Positions 21,304 through 29,573 of a DNA stretch of 64,000 nt are shown piece by piece. The notes below the pieces were generated by a model. The model was not told the DNA's origin, searched no databases, and was given only the letters and a program-made list of their open reading frames with translations. Each line of letters opens with the position of its first letter. The first letter of the stretch is position 1. Position numbers and translations under genes: made by a program. The stretch spans positions 6,448,001 through 6,512,000 of the forward strand of contig NZ_CP086322.1 of assembly GCF_023277745.1 (NCBI RefSeq), read 5' to 3'. The DNA is from Streptomyces halobius. Lineage in GTDB: Bacteria; Actinomycetota; Actinomycetes; Streptomycetales; Streptomycetaceae.

Positions 21304-21738
21304 GTGACCGCCACGGACCGTTCCATCGAGCTCATCAACGCCGCCGCCCAGGCAGCGGCCGACAAGCTCGCGCACGACATCATCGCCTACGACGTCAGCG
21401 ACGTCCTCTCGATCACCGACGCCTTCCTGCTGGCCTCGGCCCCCAGTGACCGCCAGGTCAAGTCGATCGTCGACGAGATCGAGGAACGGCTCAACAAGGA
21501 CCTCGGCGCCAAGCCGGTCCGCCGCGAAGGCGACCGCGAGGCCCGCTGGGTGCTGCTCGACTACGTCGACATCGTGGTGCACGTCCAGCACAGCGAGGAG
21601 CGCGTCTTCTACGCGCTGGAGCGCCTCTGGAAGGACTGCCCCGAGATCGACCTCCCCGAGGAGGCCAGGGCCACCCGGGGCAAGGCCGCTGAGTACGCCG
21701 AGGCCACCGCGGGTGAGCAGGACGGAGACCTGCGCTGA
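21304..21738 (+). CDS. rsfS: Ribosomal silencing factor RsfS
   Basis: At 144 residues this has normal length. RsfS binds L14 on the 50S subunit and blocks subunit joining under starvation. The family core AHDIIAYDVSDVLSITDAFL, REGDREARWVLLDYVDIVVH and ERVFYALERLWKDCPEI are clear. The start is GTG 21304, with GGAAAG nearby; the frame is also open upstream to ATG 21223, but that extension is low-complexity arginine. The stop codon overlaps the CTG start of the next gene (CTGA), which implies translational coupling. Confidence 0.95.
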   Translation: MTATDRSIELINAAAQAAADKLAHDIIAYDVSDVLSITDAFLLASAPSDRQVKSIVDEIEERLNKDLGAKPVRREGDREARWVLLDYVDIVVHVQHSEERVFYALERLWKDCPEIDLPEEARATRGKAAEYAEATAGEQDGDLR

Positions 21739-22388
21739 ACGGCACCAAGCGCGACCGTGGTCGCCGCGTCGTCCTGTGGCGCCATGGCCAGACGGCCTGG
21801 AATCTGGAGCGCCGCTTCCAGGGATCCACGGACATCGAGCTGACGGAGGCGGGCCTCGGGCAGGCGCGCCGCTCGGCCCGGCTGCTCGCGGCCCTCAAGC
21901 CGGACGCCATCATCGCCTCCGACCTGCGGCGCGCCAGGGCGACGGCGCGCGAGCTGGCCGCCCTGACGCACCTCGACGTGACGTACGACGCCGCCCTGCG
22001 CGAGACGTACGCGGGCGCCTGGCAGGGGCTGACGCACGACGAGATCCTCGTGCGGTACGGCGAGCAGTACACCGCCTGGAAGCGCGGTGAGCCGGTGCGT
22101 CGCGGCGGCGGTGAGCTGGAGACCGAGGTCGCCGACCGGGCCGCCCCGTGTGTGCTCAACCACGCCGAGAAGCTGCCCGGGAACGGCACCCTGGTCGTCG
22201 TCAGCCACGGCGGCACGATACGCACCACCATCGGGCGGCTGCTCGGCCTGGACCCGCACCACTGGGAGGGTCTGGGCGGGCTGTCCAACTGCTGCTGGTC
22301 CGTGCTGGGCGAGGGCGCGCGCGGCTGGCGCCTGCTGGAGCACAACGCCGGCACCCTGCCGGAGCCGGTGCTCGGGGACGACGTCTGA
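21735..22388 (+). CDS. Histidine phosphatase (phosphoglycerate mutase-like), CTG start
   Basis: This 217-residue enzyme of the histidine phosphatase clan shows the catalytic RHG at R16-H17-G18 in VVLWRHGQTAWNLERRF, with LVVVSHGGTIRT supplying the second histidine. The substrate is not evident; distant PGM-like enzymes here are often broad phosphatases. The RHG motif must be translated, yet the frame has a stop at 21714-21716 and no ATG, GTG or TTG until 21978, which is past the motif. The only sensible start is CTG 21735, overlapping the rsfS stop as CTGA in the way ATGA normally does. GGAG lies about eight bases upstream. Confidence 0.88.
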   Translation: MNGTKRDRGRRVVLWRHGQTAWNLERRFQGSTDIELTEAGLGQARRSARLLAALKPDAIIASDLRRARATARELAALTHLDVTYDAALRETYAGAWQGLTHDEILVRYGEQYTAWKRGEPVRRGGGELETEVADRAAPCVLNHAEKLPGNGTLVVVSHGGTIRTTIGRLLGLDPHHWEGLGGLSNCCWSVLGEGARGWRLLEHNAGTLPEPVLGDDV

Positions 22389-22431
22389 TCCCCGTATCCG
22401 GTCCCCGCGGCGGGAGCCCGGCCGACCGGAT

Positions 22432-22461
22432 TTCACATCTGGGCAGGTCGCAGGCTAAAGT
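22432..22461 (+). promoter_or_regulatory. Predicted promoter for the first tRNA-Ala
   Basis: TTCACA (22432-22437) and TAAAGT (22456-22461) are 18 bases apart, ending about 55 bases before the tRNA. Confidence 0.45.
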
Positions 22462-22515
22462 TCATCTTGTTCGCGGCGCCGCCGGGGGAAACCCGGAGGG
22501 CCCGGAACAAGACCC

Positions 22516-22588
22516 GGGGCTATAGCTCAGTTGGTAGAGCGCCTGCATGGCATGCAGGAGGTCAGGAGTTCAATTCTCCTTAGCTCCA
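22516..22588 (+). tRNA. tRNA-Ala (anticodon GGC), copy 1
   Basis: This is a 73-nt cloverleaf. The acceptor stem GGGGCTA pairs with TAGCTCC, and the D arm GCTC...GAGC and T arm with TTCAATTC are complete. The anticodon stem is CCTGC/GCAGG with loop ATGGCAT, giving anticodon GGC for GCC codons, the commonest Ala codon in such a GC-rich genome. CCA is not encoded. An identical copy lies at 25013. Confidence 0.97.
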
Positions 22589-22597
22589 CAGCCCGGA

Positions 22598-22629
22598 AGA
22601 TCCCGTCCCCGCCGTAGGGGGCGGGATCT
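22598..22629 (+). terminator. tRNA-Ala copy 1 terminator
   Basis: AGATCCCG-T-CCCC (22598-22610) pairs with GGGG-G-CGGGATCT (22617-22629), a 13-bp stem with one wobble pair and a six-base loop, ten bases after the tRNA. Confidence 0.65.
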
Positions 22630-22801
22630 CTGCGTTGGGCGACCGCTATGGCGGTGCCGGGCCTGGGCCTTCCGACCGCCCGCCTCTCCCCGGGGTGTTG
22701 GAGTTCGTACCCGCCGGCCTGGGTGGCGCGAAGGCGGGCCTGCCCCCTGCCGGTGGTCCGTGGCAGAATCGGACGGCGCTGCCAGGGGAGGAGATATCGC
22801 G

Positions 22802-23050
22802 ATGCCCACGAGCATCCTTGAGGGGGTCAATGACCTGCTCGAAGTGGCCGAGGCGCAGGGGTACGACTGGCTGCCGGAATACGCGCTCCGCTTCACCTGT
22901 CCGCTCGACGGCCCCGGGGCCGTGTGCAGTGGAGGCAGTGATTCCGTCCTGCAGTGCCCCTCCTGTGGTTCCTCGCATGTCGCGCAGATGCTCGGCGACA
23001 ACGGGGGGATTTCTTTTGTCTGTACGGCCTGCGGCCACAGTTGGAGCTGA
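22802..23050 (+). CDS. Small zinc-ribbon-like conserved protein (82 aa)
   Basis: The start is ATG 22802 with GGGGAGGAG upstream. The N-terminus MPTSILEGVNDLLEVAEAQG is followed by a Cys cluster: FTCPLDGPGAVC, then QCPSCGSSHV and VCTACGHSWS. The last two CxxC pairs form a probable zinc ribbon, such as found in small nucleic-acid or ribosome-associated proteins. I do not know a tested function. It lies four bases upstream of another Cys-pair protein, so the two are likely co-translated. Both sit between the duplicated tRNA-Ala genes. Confidence 0.8.
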   Translation: MPTSILEGVNDLLEVAEAQGYDWLPEYALRFTCPLDGPGAVCSGGSDSVLQCPSCGSSHVAQMLGDNGGISFVCTACGHSWS

Positions 23051-23053
23051 CTG

Positions 23054-23287
23054 ATGGGCGCTCACAGCAGGAAATGCGACTGGTGCGGCAGCGGAACGCC
23101 GATCGTCCGTGACATGGAACCGGTCAACGCCGACTACCAGTACTGGTGCGAGGAATGCGCCAGAGCCCTGGTCATAAAGGGCGACCCCATCGAGACCTAC
23201 CGGGAGCTCGACGGGGAACCGATCTACGGCCGGCTGCTGGACGAGCACTGCACGCTGAAGCGGTTCTATTCGTTCGCGACGGCGTGA
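23054..23287 (+). CDS. Small Cys-pair conserved protein (77 aa)
   Basis: The start is ATG 23054, three bases after the previous stop. The sequence has CDWCGSGTPIV near the N-terminus and YWCEECARALVIKG around residues 30-45, that is, two CxxC pairs able to bind one zinc. The acidic C-terminal half (IETYRELDGEPIYGRLLDEH) has no motif I recognise. It is apparently partnered with the preceding zinc-ribbon protein. Function unknown. Confidence 0.75.
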   Translation: MGAHSRKCDWCGSGTPIVRDMEPVNADYQYWCEECARALVIKGDPIETYRELDGEPIYGRLLDEHCTLKRFYSFATA

Positions 23288-23476
23288 GCCGGGTGTCCCG
23301 GGTGCGCCCGGTCCGGGATGGCGAGGACGAGCGGCGAGCAGTAGCGGTGAGGGGGAGCAGCGAGAGGTAGCGCCTGCCGCGCGCCCCGCTAACGCCCGTA
23401 CACAGGTCGGGAGATGCCGCTCATCGTCGTCCGAGACCACGGCGACCGCAGGCAGGGAAGGGCGGCTGACGGCCTG

Positions 23477-24859
23477 TCATGCCACCGGAGGAGCGTGCGT
23501 ACGGCCTTCGTCGGCCGAGCCGCCGGGGCTCCGGTCACGGCGCTCTCCGAGCCGCCACAGGCGGGCCGCGGTCAGTGCGAGCAGGGCCAGGCCGGCGAGC
23601 GGATAGCTGCCGGAGAGCAGCATCTGGGCGCCGTTCTGGTGGAGTTCCTCGTGCTGGTGCCAGCGGTGTGGCACCCACCACAGCGCGAACGAGCAGAACA
23701 GCAGGCCCATCGTGACGGTCGTCGTCCACCAGTGGCGGGCGGCGCTCCCGGTGTGGCGCAGCGCCTCGGAGCCGAGCAGGATCAGCATCGGTACGCTCCA
23801 CACCCAGTGGTGCGACCAGGAGACCGGGCTGACCAGCAGCGCGGTCGCGGCGCAGGCGACGGCGGCCCAGGCGCGCCCTGGGCCTTCGGCCGGGGGCGCC
23901 CCCACCCCGCGCAACAGGGACCGTACGGCCAGGGTCAGCCCGAGCACCGCGGTCGGACCGGCCACCACGAGCCAGGCCGTGCCCGGGTCGTGGGTGTGCA
24001 GCAGCCGGGCGAGCGCGCCGCGCAGCGACTGGTTCGCGGTGATCTCCACCTCACCGACCCGGTCGGCGGCGAACACGATCTCCGTCCAGAAGCGGTGTGC
24101 GTCACGCGGCAGCACGAGCGCGGAGAGGGCGGCGGTGCCGAGGAAGGCCGCGATGGCGACGGCGGCCTGCCGCAGCCAGGGGTTCCAGGAGGCGCGTACC
24201 CCTGCGCCGGCGCGTATCCGCTGCCCGGCGCGGACGGCTCCGGCCAGCGCGAGAAAGACGGCGAACAGCGCGGGCGTGAGCTTTATGCCGGCCGCGATGC
24301 CGATGCCGATGCCCGCCCAGCGGTTGGTGTCCTTGCGGGTCAGATCCCACAGGACCAGCACCGCCAGGAGGAGGTTGATCTGGCCGTAGCGCAGCGTCGT
24401 CCACACCGGCTCGCACCACACCAGCAGGGCGGAGAGCGCGAGCGCCGCCGCAGGGCGGGGCAGCCGCCGGGGACGGCCCACCAGCCGCAGTGAGAGATGG
24501 ACGAGGGTGACCAGCAGCAGGAGGTTGCCGGCGGTGGCCAGGGTCCGCATCGTCGGCACGCCGACCAACGTGAGCGGCGTGAACAGCAGCGCGGCGAAGG
24601 GCGGATAGGTGTTGGGCAGATGCGCCGAGGTCGCGACCATGTCGTAGAGGTCCTCGCCATTGCGGGCGGTCCAGCCCTCGGCGCGGTAGACCATGAGGTC
24701 GATCATCGTCACGTGGGCGAGGCGCTGGGCGGCCCAGAAGGCGGCGAAGGAGACGGCGCAGGCCACGGCCGCCGCCACGGTCGGGTGCCGGCGGACGAGG
24801 CCCCTGAGGGGGGCGGGGCCGCGGGGGGCGGCGGACTGTTCCAGCTCCAGCGCGGTCAC
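23477..24859 (-). CDS. GT87/DUF2029-like integral membrane mannosyltransferase
   Basis: I place the start at GTG 24859 (460 residues), where GGGGAG lies nine bases upstream. The frame is open further, into tRNA sequence, which cannot be coding. About ten membrane helices are visible. The first outer loop contains DLMVYRAEGWTARNGEDLYD, and FAALLFTPLT and YGQINLLLAVLVLWDLTRK follow. This pattern is typical of the GT-C polyprenol-phosphate-mannose-dependent transferases that elongate actinobacterial lipomannan-type glycans. The acceptor cannot be told from sequence. It is transcribed toward the two small zinc proteins and diverges from the second tRNA promoter. Confidence 0.85.
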   Translation of the reverse strand: MTALELEQSAAPRGPAPLRGLVRRHPTVAAAVACAVSFAAFWAAQRLAHVTMIDLMVYRAEGWTARNGEDLYDMVATSAHLPNTYPPFAALLFTPLTLVGVPTMRTLATAGNLLLLVTLVHLSLRLVGRPRRLPRPAAALALSALLVWCEPVWTTLRYGQINLLLAVLVLWDLTRKDTNRWAGIGIGIAAGIKLTPALFAVFLALAGAVRAGQRIRAGAGVRASWNPWLRQAAVAIAAFLGTAALSALVLPRDAHRFWTEIVFAADRVGEVEITANQSLRGALARLLHTHDPGTAWLVVAGPTAVLGLTLAVRSLLRGVGAPPAEGPGRAWAAVACAATALLVSPVSWSHHWVWSVPMLILLGSEALRHTGSAARHWWTTTVTMGLLFCSFALWWVPHRWHQHEELHQNGAQMLLSGSYPLAGLALLALTAARLWRLGERRDRSPGGSADEGRTHAPPVA

Positions 24860-24941
24860 GGCGTACGGCTCCCCAGGACGAATCGGGCACAGATCGCCGA
24901 CAGTACCGCGCGTCGTGCCGGCGGGCCCCCGGGAGAACGAT

Positions 24942-24970
24942 TTGGCGAAAGCCCCGGAGGGCCGTGTAAT
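24942..24970 (+). promoter_or_regulatory. Predicted promoter for the second tRNA-Ala
   Basis: TTGGCG (24942-24947) and TGTAAT (24965-24970) have 17-base spacing, about 42 bases before the tRNA. Confidence 0.5.
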
Positions 24971-25012
24971 GTAGGCGATGCCGCAGCGGGGAGCCGCGGC
25001 GGAGCAGGACAA

Positions 25013-25085
25013 GGGGCTATAGCTCAGTTGGTAGAGCGCCTGCATGGCATGCAGGAGGTCAGGAGTTCAATTCTCCTTAGCTCCA
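25013..25085 (+). tRNA. tRNA-Ala (anticodon GGC), copy 2
   Basis: This is identical over all 73 nt, plus the two following bases, to the copy at 22516-22588. It has its own promoter and its own unrelated terminator sequence, so the two genes are independently transcribed. Confidence 0.97.
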
Positions 25086-25092
25086 CAATATT

Positions 25093-25127
25093 CAGAGCGG
25101 GTCGTCCGAAGCGGGCGGCCCGCTCTG
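25093..25127 (+). terminator. tRNA-Ala copy 2 terminator
   Basis: CAGAGCGGG (25093-25101) pairs with CCCGCTCTG (25119-25127). Six further pairs, with wobbles, extend inward to a five-base loop, and TTGTG follows. Confidence 0.65.
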
Positions 25128-25319
25128 TTGTGCGCTGCGACAGATCCGGGCATACGGGCGCGGAGTTCCTCCCCGGGCGAGCTGATATCCGGTCAACGGG
25201 AGATCGCGGATGATGAGTTGCCGTTCCCGTACAGGCGCAGGGCCGGCGACGCCGTCAGGCCCGGACAGGGGCGCGTCCGCGTGGCGGAATCCTCGGCGCG
25301 GCCCCGTGGCACCCTGCGG

Positions 25320-25455
25320 TACCCTGACGCCATGCGTGCCGTACGCCTTCTGCTTAGCGGGCCGCGCTGATCAGTTCCGACCGGGCCATCCGCTGTGGCC
25401 GCCCGGGTCGGCATCGGCGCGGCGTCCCCTCCTGTGCGAGGGGCATTTTTGTTTC
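25320..25455 (+). promoter_or_regulatory. Leucine-responsive transcription attenuator of leuS
   Basis: TACCCT (25320-25325) ends six bases before the ATG of a 12-codon leader peptide with three consecutive Leu codons. A hairpin CCGACCGGGC / GCCCGGGTCGG spans 25377-25411 just after the peptide stop. A rho-independent terminator follows: CCCCTC (25426-25431), a six-base loop, GAGGGG (25438-25443) and a T-rich run to 25455. GCCGCGC at 25361-25367 can pair with 25417-25423, giving an alternative fold next to the terminator. Ribosome stalling at the Leu codons when Leu-tRNA is scarce should favour read-through into leuS. Attenuators of this general type are known for amino-acid genes in actinobacteria. 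Confidence 0.75.
25332..25370 (+). CDS. leuS leader peptide (12 aa, Leu-Leu-Leu)
   Basis: ATG 25332 to TGA 25370 encodes [12 protein letters not shown]. The codons 25347-25355 are CTT CTG CTT, three leucines in a row; CTT is rare in GC-rich genes, which would sharpen stalling. No Shine-Dalgarno sequence precedes the ATG, but a -10-like TACCCT ends six bases before it, so the leader may be translated from a leaderless 5' end. The intrinsic terminator 56 bases downstream completes the attenuator. Confidence 0.75.
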   Translation: MRAVRLLLSGPR

Positions 25456-25512
25456 GGCGGGAACCGTGTCGCAGCAGCCGCAGGCAGAGACGATCGATGG
25501 AGCTTTAGGACG

Positions 25513-28425
25513 ATGAGCGAGACGACTACCTCCCCCGCTGCCCATGGCGCGGGCGGTGCCCCCGCCGAGGTGGCTCCGCACCGCTATACGGCCGCGCTGG
25601 CCGCCGACATCGAGGCACGCTGGCAGGACTTCTGGGATGCGCAGGGGACCTACGAGGCCCCGAATCCAGGGGGAGGTGACCTGGCGGGCGACGCCGCGCT
25701 GGTCGCCCGCCCCAAGAAGTTCATCATGGACATGTTCCCCTACCCGTCGGGCGCCGGTCTGCACGTCGGCCACCCCCTGGGGTTCATCGCCACCGACGTC
25801 TACGCCCGCTACCAGCGGATGACCGGCCACAACGTCCTGCACACCCTGGGCTTCGACGCCTTCGGACTGCCCGCCGAGCAGTACGCCGTACAGACCGGCA
25901 CCCACCCGCGGGTCTCCACCGAGGCCAACATCGTCAATATGCGGCGCCAGCTGCGCCGCCTGGGGCTGGGCCACGACCAGCGCCGTTCGGTCGAGACGAT
26001 CGACCCCGCGTACTACAAGTGGACGCAGTGGATCTTCCTGCAGATCTTCAACTCCTGGTACGACCCGGAGGCGGACGCGGCGCGGCCGATCGACACTCTG
26101 GTCGCGCAGTTCGAGGCCGGCACCCGGCGGACCCCCGACGGCCGTCCCTGGGCGGAGCTGAGCAATGCCGAGCGGGCCGGCGTCCTGGGCGAGTACCGCC
26201 TGGCGTACGCCTCGGACGCGCCGGTGAACTGGTGCCCCGGGCTGGGCACCGTACTGGCCAATGAGGAGGTCACCGCCGACGGCCGGTCCGAGCGCGGCAA
26301 CTTCCCGGTCTTCAAGGCCAAGCTGCGCCAGTGGAACATGCGCATCACCGCCTACGCCGACCGGCTGCTGAACGACCTGGACGCGCTGGACTGGCCGGAG
26401 GCCATCAAGCTGCAGCAGCGCAACTGGATCGGCCGCTCCGAGGGTGCGCGCGTCGACTTCCCGGTGGGCGACGAAAAGATCATCGTGTTCACCACTCGCC
26501 AGGACACCCTGTTCGGCGCGACGTACATGGTGCTGGCCCCGGAGCACCCGCTGGTCGCGGGCGAGAACGGCAACGGCTCCCTGGTGCCGGACGCCTGGCC
26601 CGAGGGCACCCACGAGGTGTGGACCGGCGGTCATGCCACCCCGGCCCAGGCGGTCGACGCGTACCGCAAGCAGGCCGCCGCCAAGTCGGACATCGAGCGG
26701 CAGGCCGAGGCCAAGGACAAGACCGGCGTCTTCACCGGCGTGTACGCCACCAACCCGGTCAGCGGCGAGCCGGTGCCGGTCTTCATCGCGGACTACGTCC
26801 TGATGGGCTACGGCACCGGCGCGATCATGGCGGTGCCCGCCCACGACAGCCGTGACTTCGCCTTCGCCCGGGCCTTCGAGCTGCCGATGCGCTGCGTCGT
26901 GGAGCCGTCCGATGGTCGTGGCACCGACCCGTCGACCTGGGACGACGCCTTCTCCTCGTACGACGCGAAGATCGTCAATTCGTCCGACACGGAGATCACG
27001 CTCGACGGCCTGGGCGTGGCCGAGGCCAAGGCGAAGATCACCGACTGGCTGGCCGCCAAGGGCATCGGCGAGGGCACCGTCAACTTTCGGCTGCGCGACT
27101 GGCTGTTCAGCCGGCAGCGCTACTGGGGCGAGCCGTTCCCGATCGTCTACGACGAGGACGGCGTGGCGCACGCGCTGCCCGAGTCGATGCTGCCGCTGGA
27201 GCTGCCGGAGGTCGAGGACTACTCGCCGCGCACCTTCGACCCGGACGACGCCGACACCCAGCCGGAGACGCCGCTGTCCCGCAACGAGGGCTGGGTCAAC
27301 GTCGAGCTGGACCTGGGCGACGGCGTCAAGCGCTACCGCCGGGAGACCAACACCATGCCCAACTGGGCGGGTTCGTGCTGGTACGAGATGCGCTACCTGG
27401 ACCCGAACAACGCCGACGCGATGGTCGAGCCGGGTGTCGAGCAGTACTGGATGGGGCCGCGCGAGGGGCAGCCGCTCGGCGGTGTCGACCTGTACGTGGG
27501 CGGCGCGGAGCACGCCGTACTGCACCTGCTGTACGCCCGTTTCTGGTCCAAGGTGCTGCACGACCTGGGCCACATCTCGTCGTGCGAGCCGTTCCACAAG
27601 CTCTACAACCAGGGCATGATCCAGGCGTTCGTGTACCGGGACAGCCGTGGTATCGCCGTCCCCGCCGCCGAGGTCGAGGAGCGCGACGGCGCGTACTACT
27701 ACAAGGGCGACAAGGTCAGCCGTGTCCTGGGCAAGATGGGCAAGTCCCTGAAGAACGCCGTCACCCCGGACGAGATCTGCGCCGAATTCGGCGCGGACAC
27801 ACTGCGGCTGTACGAAATGGCGATGGGCCCGCTGGATGTGTCCCGTCCGTGGGACACCCGCGCGGTCGTCGGCCAGTACCGCCTGCTGCAGCGTCTGTGG
27901 CGCAACATCGTGGACGAGGCGACCGGCGAGGTCACCGTCGTCGACACGGAGCCGGACGAGGCCACTCTGCGCGCGCTGCACAAGGCGATCGACGGCGTCA
28001 CCCAGGACATGGCGAACCTGCGCTTCAACACCGCCATCGCCAAGGTGACCGAGCTGAACAACCACCTGACCAAGGCGGGCAACCCGGTGCCGCGCACCGT
28101 CGCCGAGCGGCTGGTGCTGCTGATCGCCCCGCTGGCGCCGCATATCGCCGAGGAACTGTGGCGCAAGCTGGGCCACACCGAGACGATCGTGCACGCGGAC
28201 TTTCCGGTGGCCGACCCGGCGTACGTCGTGGACGAGGCGGTGACCTGTGTCGTGCAGGTCAAGGGCAAGGTCAAGGCCCGCCTGGAGGTCGCGCCGTCGA
28301 TCTCCGACGCGGACCTGGAGACGGCCGCGCTGGCGGAGCCGGCCGTGGTCGCCGCGCTCGGCGGCGCAGGCATCCGGAAGGTGATCGTCCGGGCGCCGAA
28401 GCTGGTCAATATCGTCCCGGCATAG
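25513..28425 (+). CDS. leuS: Leucyl-tRNA synthetase
   Basis: This class I synthetase has 970 residues from ATG 25513. The HIGH-type motif HVGH is at residues 84-87 in [12 protein letters not shown]. The editing (CP1) domain is in the middle. The KMSKS-type loop KMGKS is at 741-745 ([15 protein letters not shown]), a form usual in actinobacteria. The anticodon-binding domain follows, and [12 protein letters not shown] ends the C-terminal domain. The N-terminal about 20 residues are low complexity. The upstream leader (25320-25455) suggests induction when charged tRNA-Leu is low. A strong hairpin follows the gene at 28492-28530. Confidence 0.98.
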   Translation: MSETTTSPAAHGAGGAPAEVAPHRYTAALAADIEARWQDFWDAQGTYEAPNPGGGDLAGDAALVARPKKFIMDMFPYPSGAGLHVGHPLGFIATDVYARYQRMTGHNVLHTLGFDAFGLPAEQYAVQTGTHPRVSTEANIVNMRRQLRRLGLGHDQRRSVETIDPAYYKWTQWIFLQIFNSWYDPEADAARPIDTLVAQFEAGTRRTPDGRPWAELSNAERAGVLGEYRLAYASDAPVNWCPGLGTVLANEEVTADGRSERGNFPVFKAKLRQWNMRITAYADRLLNDLDALDWPEAIKLQQRNWIGRSEGARVDFPVGDEKIIVFTTRQDTLFGATYMVLAPEHPLVAGENGNGSLVPDAWPEGTHEVWTGGHATPAQAVDAYRKQAAAKSDIERQAEAKDKTGVFTGVYATNPVSGEPVPVFIADYVLMGYGTGAIMAVPAHDSRDFAFARAFELPMRCVVEPSDGRGTDPSTWDDAFSSYDAKIVNSSDTEITLDGLGVAEAKAKITDWLAAKGIGEGTVNFRLRDWLFSRQRYWGEPFPIVYDEDGVAHALPESMLPLELPEVEDYSPRTFDPDDADTQPETPLSRNEGWVNVELDLGDGVKRYRRETNTMPNWAGSCWYEMRYLDPNNADAMVEPGVEQYWMGPREGQPLGGVDLYVGGAEHAVLHLLYARFWSKVLHDLGHISSCEPFHKLYNQGMIQAFVYRDSRGIAVPAAEVEERDGAYYYKGDKVSRVLGKMGKSLKNAVTPDEICAEFGADTLRLYEMAMGPLDVSRPWDTRAVVGQYRLLQRLWRNIVDEATGEVTVVDTEPDEATLRALHKAIDGVTQDMANLRFNTAIAKVTELNNHLTKAGNPVPRTVAERLVLLIAPLAPHIAEELWRKLGHTETIVHADFPVADPAYVVDEAVTCVVQVKGKVKARLEVAPSISDADLETAALAEPAVVAALGGAGIRKVIVRAPKLVNIVPA

Positions 28426-28491
28426 CGGCCGGGCCGTGCCACGGCGGCGCTTCGGGCGCAGTACACCCGCGGTATAGGTGCTTTCCCCTAC

Positions 28492-28530
28492 GGGCAGGTT
28501 AGGGGTTCGAAGGGAACCCCCGACCTGCCC
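28492..28530 (+). terminator. Hairpin after leuS
   Basis: GGGCAGGT...GGGGTTC (28492-28508) pairs with GAACCCC..ACCTGCCC (28514-28530), about 15 bp with small internal mismatches and a short GAAG loop. There is no U-tract. Confidence 0.55.
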
Positions 28531-28600
28531 GAGCCGTTACCGTGGAGACACAGGGCGCGGGCGTACGAACCGGCGCCGCCGAGACGTCTGGGGGACACCC

Positions 28601-29365
28601 ATGGAAGTCGCTGTCGCGATCTTCGCGCTGCTCTTCGTGCTGTTCGTGGCGGCGGGGGTGTTCGTCGCCGTCAAGGCCGTCCAGGCGGCCAAGCGCGGCG
28701 TGGACCGCACGGTCGCCCAGGCCCGCAGAACCGTCGAGGACACCAGCCTGCGGGCCCGGCAGTACACCCAGCCCGGCGTGACCGGCGAGCTGGCGCAGCT
28801 GCGGCTGTCGCTGCGTACGTCCATGCGGGCCACCCAGGAGGCGCTGCGCACCGGTGCCCAGGAGGATGCCTCGCTCAGCGAGTCCCTGCGCCTCTTCGAG
28901 CAGCTCAGCGCCCATGGCCATGAGCTGGACGACGAGCTGAGGCGGCTGGAGCGGGAGCCCGACAAGGCCACCATCGCCGCCCGGCTGCCGGGCCTGAGGG
29001 AGCGCATGGAGCGGATCACGCACTCCGCGGAGTCGCTGCGCTGGGCGGCGCGCGACCGGGCCCGGAAGTTCGCGGACGACGGTCTGGCCGCGCTGAGCGA
29101 CCAGATCGACATGGAGGCGGGGGCGCTGCGGCACTGGACGCGGGAGCCGTCGGTGGACGGAACCGCAGGGGTCGGCGACGGTACGGCAGGAGCTTCCGGG
29201 GGCGGTGCGCGGCCCGGTGCGGCTGACGGCTCGTACTCCTGGGGGCCTGCGGGCGAGGAGCCGTCGGATGCGGAAGCACCGCCGGCGATCACGGCCAAGG
29301 ACCCGCGGACCCAACCGTCCTACCCGTGGCAGAAGGCCCCGAGGACGGAGGGCACTTCCCCCTGA
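28601..29365 (+). CDS. Membrane-anchored coiled-coil protein of unknown function
   Basis: This 254-residue protein starts at ATG 28601 with GGGGG upstream. An N-terminal membrane anchor at about residues 2-24 (VAIFALLFVLFVAAGVFVAV) is followed by a long helical, charged region (about 30-180). That region contains LRTSMRATQEALRTGAQ and heptad-like LEREPDKATIAARLPGLRER, predicted to be coiled coil. The C-terminal 70 residues are disordered Gly/Ala/Ser/Pro. I recall homologues next to leuS in Streptomyces but no assigned role. A divisome or envelope scaffold is possible but unproven. Confidence 0.75.
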   Translation: MEVAVAIFALLFVLFVAAGVFVAVKAVQAAKRGVDRTVAQARRTVEDTSLRARQYTQPGVTGELAQLRLSLRTSMRATQEALRTGAQEDASLSESLRLFEQLSAHGHELDDELRRLEREPDKATIAARLPGLRERMERITHSAESLRWAARDRARKFADDGLAALSDQIDMEAGALRHWTREPSVDGTAGVGDGTAGASGGGARPGAADGSYSWGPAGEEPSDAEAPPAITAKDPRTQPSYPWQKAPRTEGTSP

Positions 29366-29391
29366 GGGGGCGTACCCGAAGGGGCGACATC

Positions 29392-29469
29392 GGGGGTGGG
29401 GCGGGGTGGGGCTGGGCCTTCGGGGGCGAAGTCTTGGTGGGGGCGGGGTCTTCGGGGGGCGAAGTCTTG
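29392..29469 (+). repeat. G-quadruplex motif and near-perfect direct repeat
   Basis: Four runs of at least four G separated by single bases occupy 29392-29411, an ideal quadruplex motif. It is followed by two copies of CTTCGGGG(G)GCGAAGTCTTG (29418-29436 and 29450-29469). They lie in the 208-base gap before degV; each copy can also form a small hairpin. Confidence 0.7.
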
Positions 29470-29560
29470 ACGGCACCGCCCGGGGGCACTTGGCATAGCC
29501 TTGACGCGCCTTGGAAGATCTTGGGGTGGGCCCGCACTGTCGGGCTTCGGGATGGCCGGA

Positions 29561-29566
29561 TAATCT
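29561..29566 (+). promoter_or_regulatory. -10-like element of degV, probable leaderless start
   Basis: TAATCT ends seven bases before the degV ATG, with CTGTCG 18 bases upstream of it (29537-29542) as a weak -35. No Shine-Dalgarno sequence is present. Confidence 0.4.
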
Positions 29567-29573
29567 CCCAGTC

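Noticed and set aside
22547..22800. Open frames starting inside both tRNA-Ala genes with the same first 15 residues
   Set aside because: The shared residues are just translated tRNA sequence; these starts are artefacts.
22516..25085. Integrated mobile element flanked by tRNA repeats
   Set aside because: There is no integrase, excisionase or phage gene inside, and the repeats are whole functional tRNAs rather than partial att copies.
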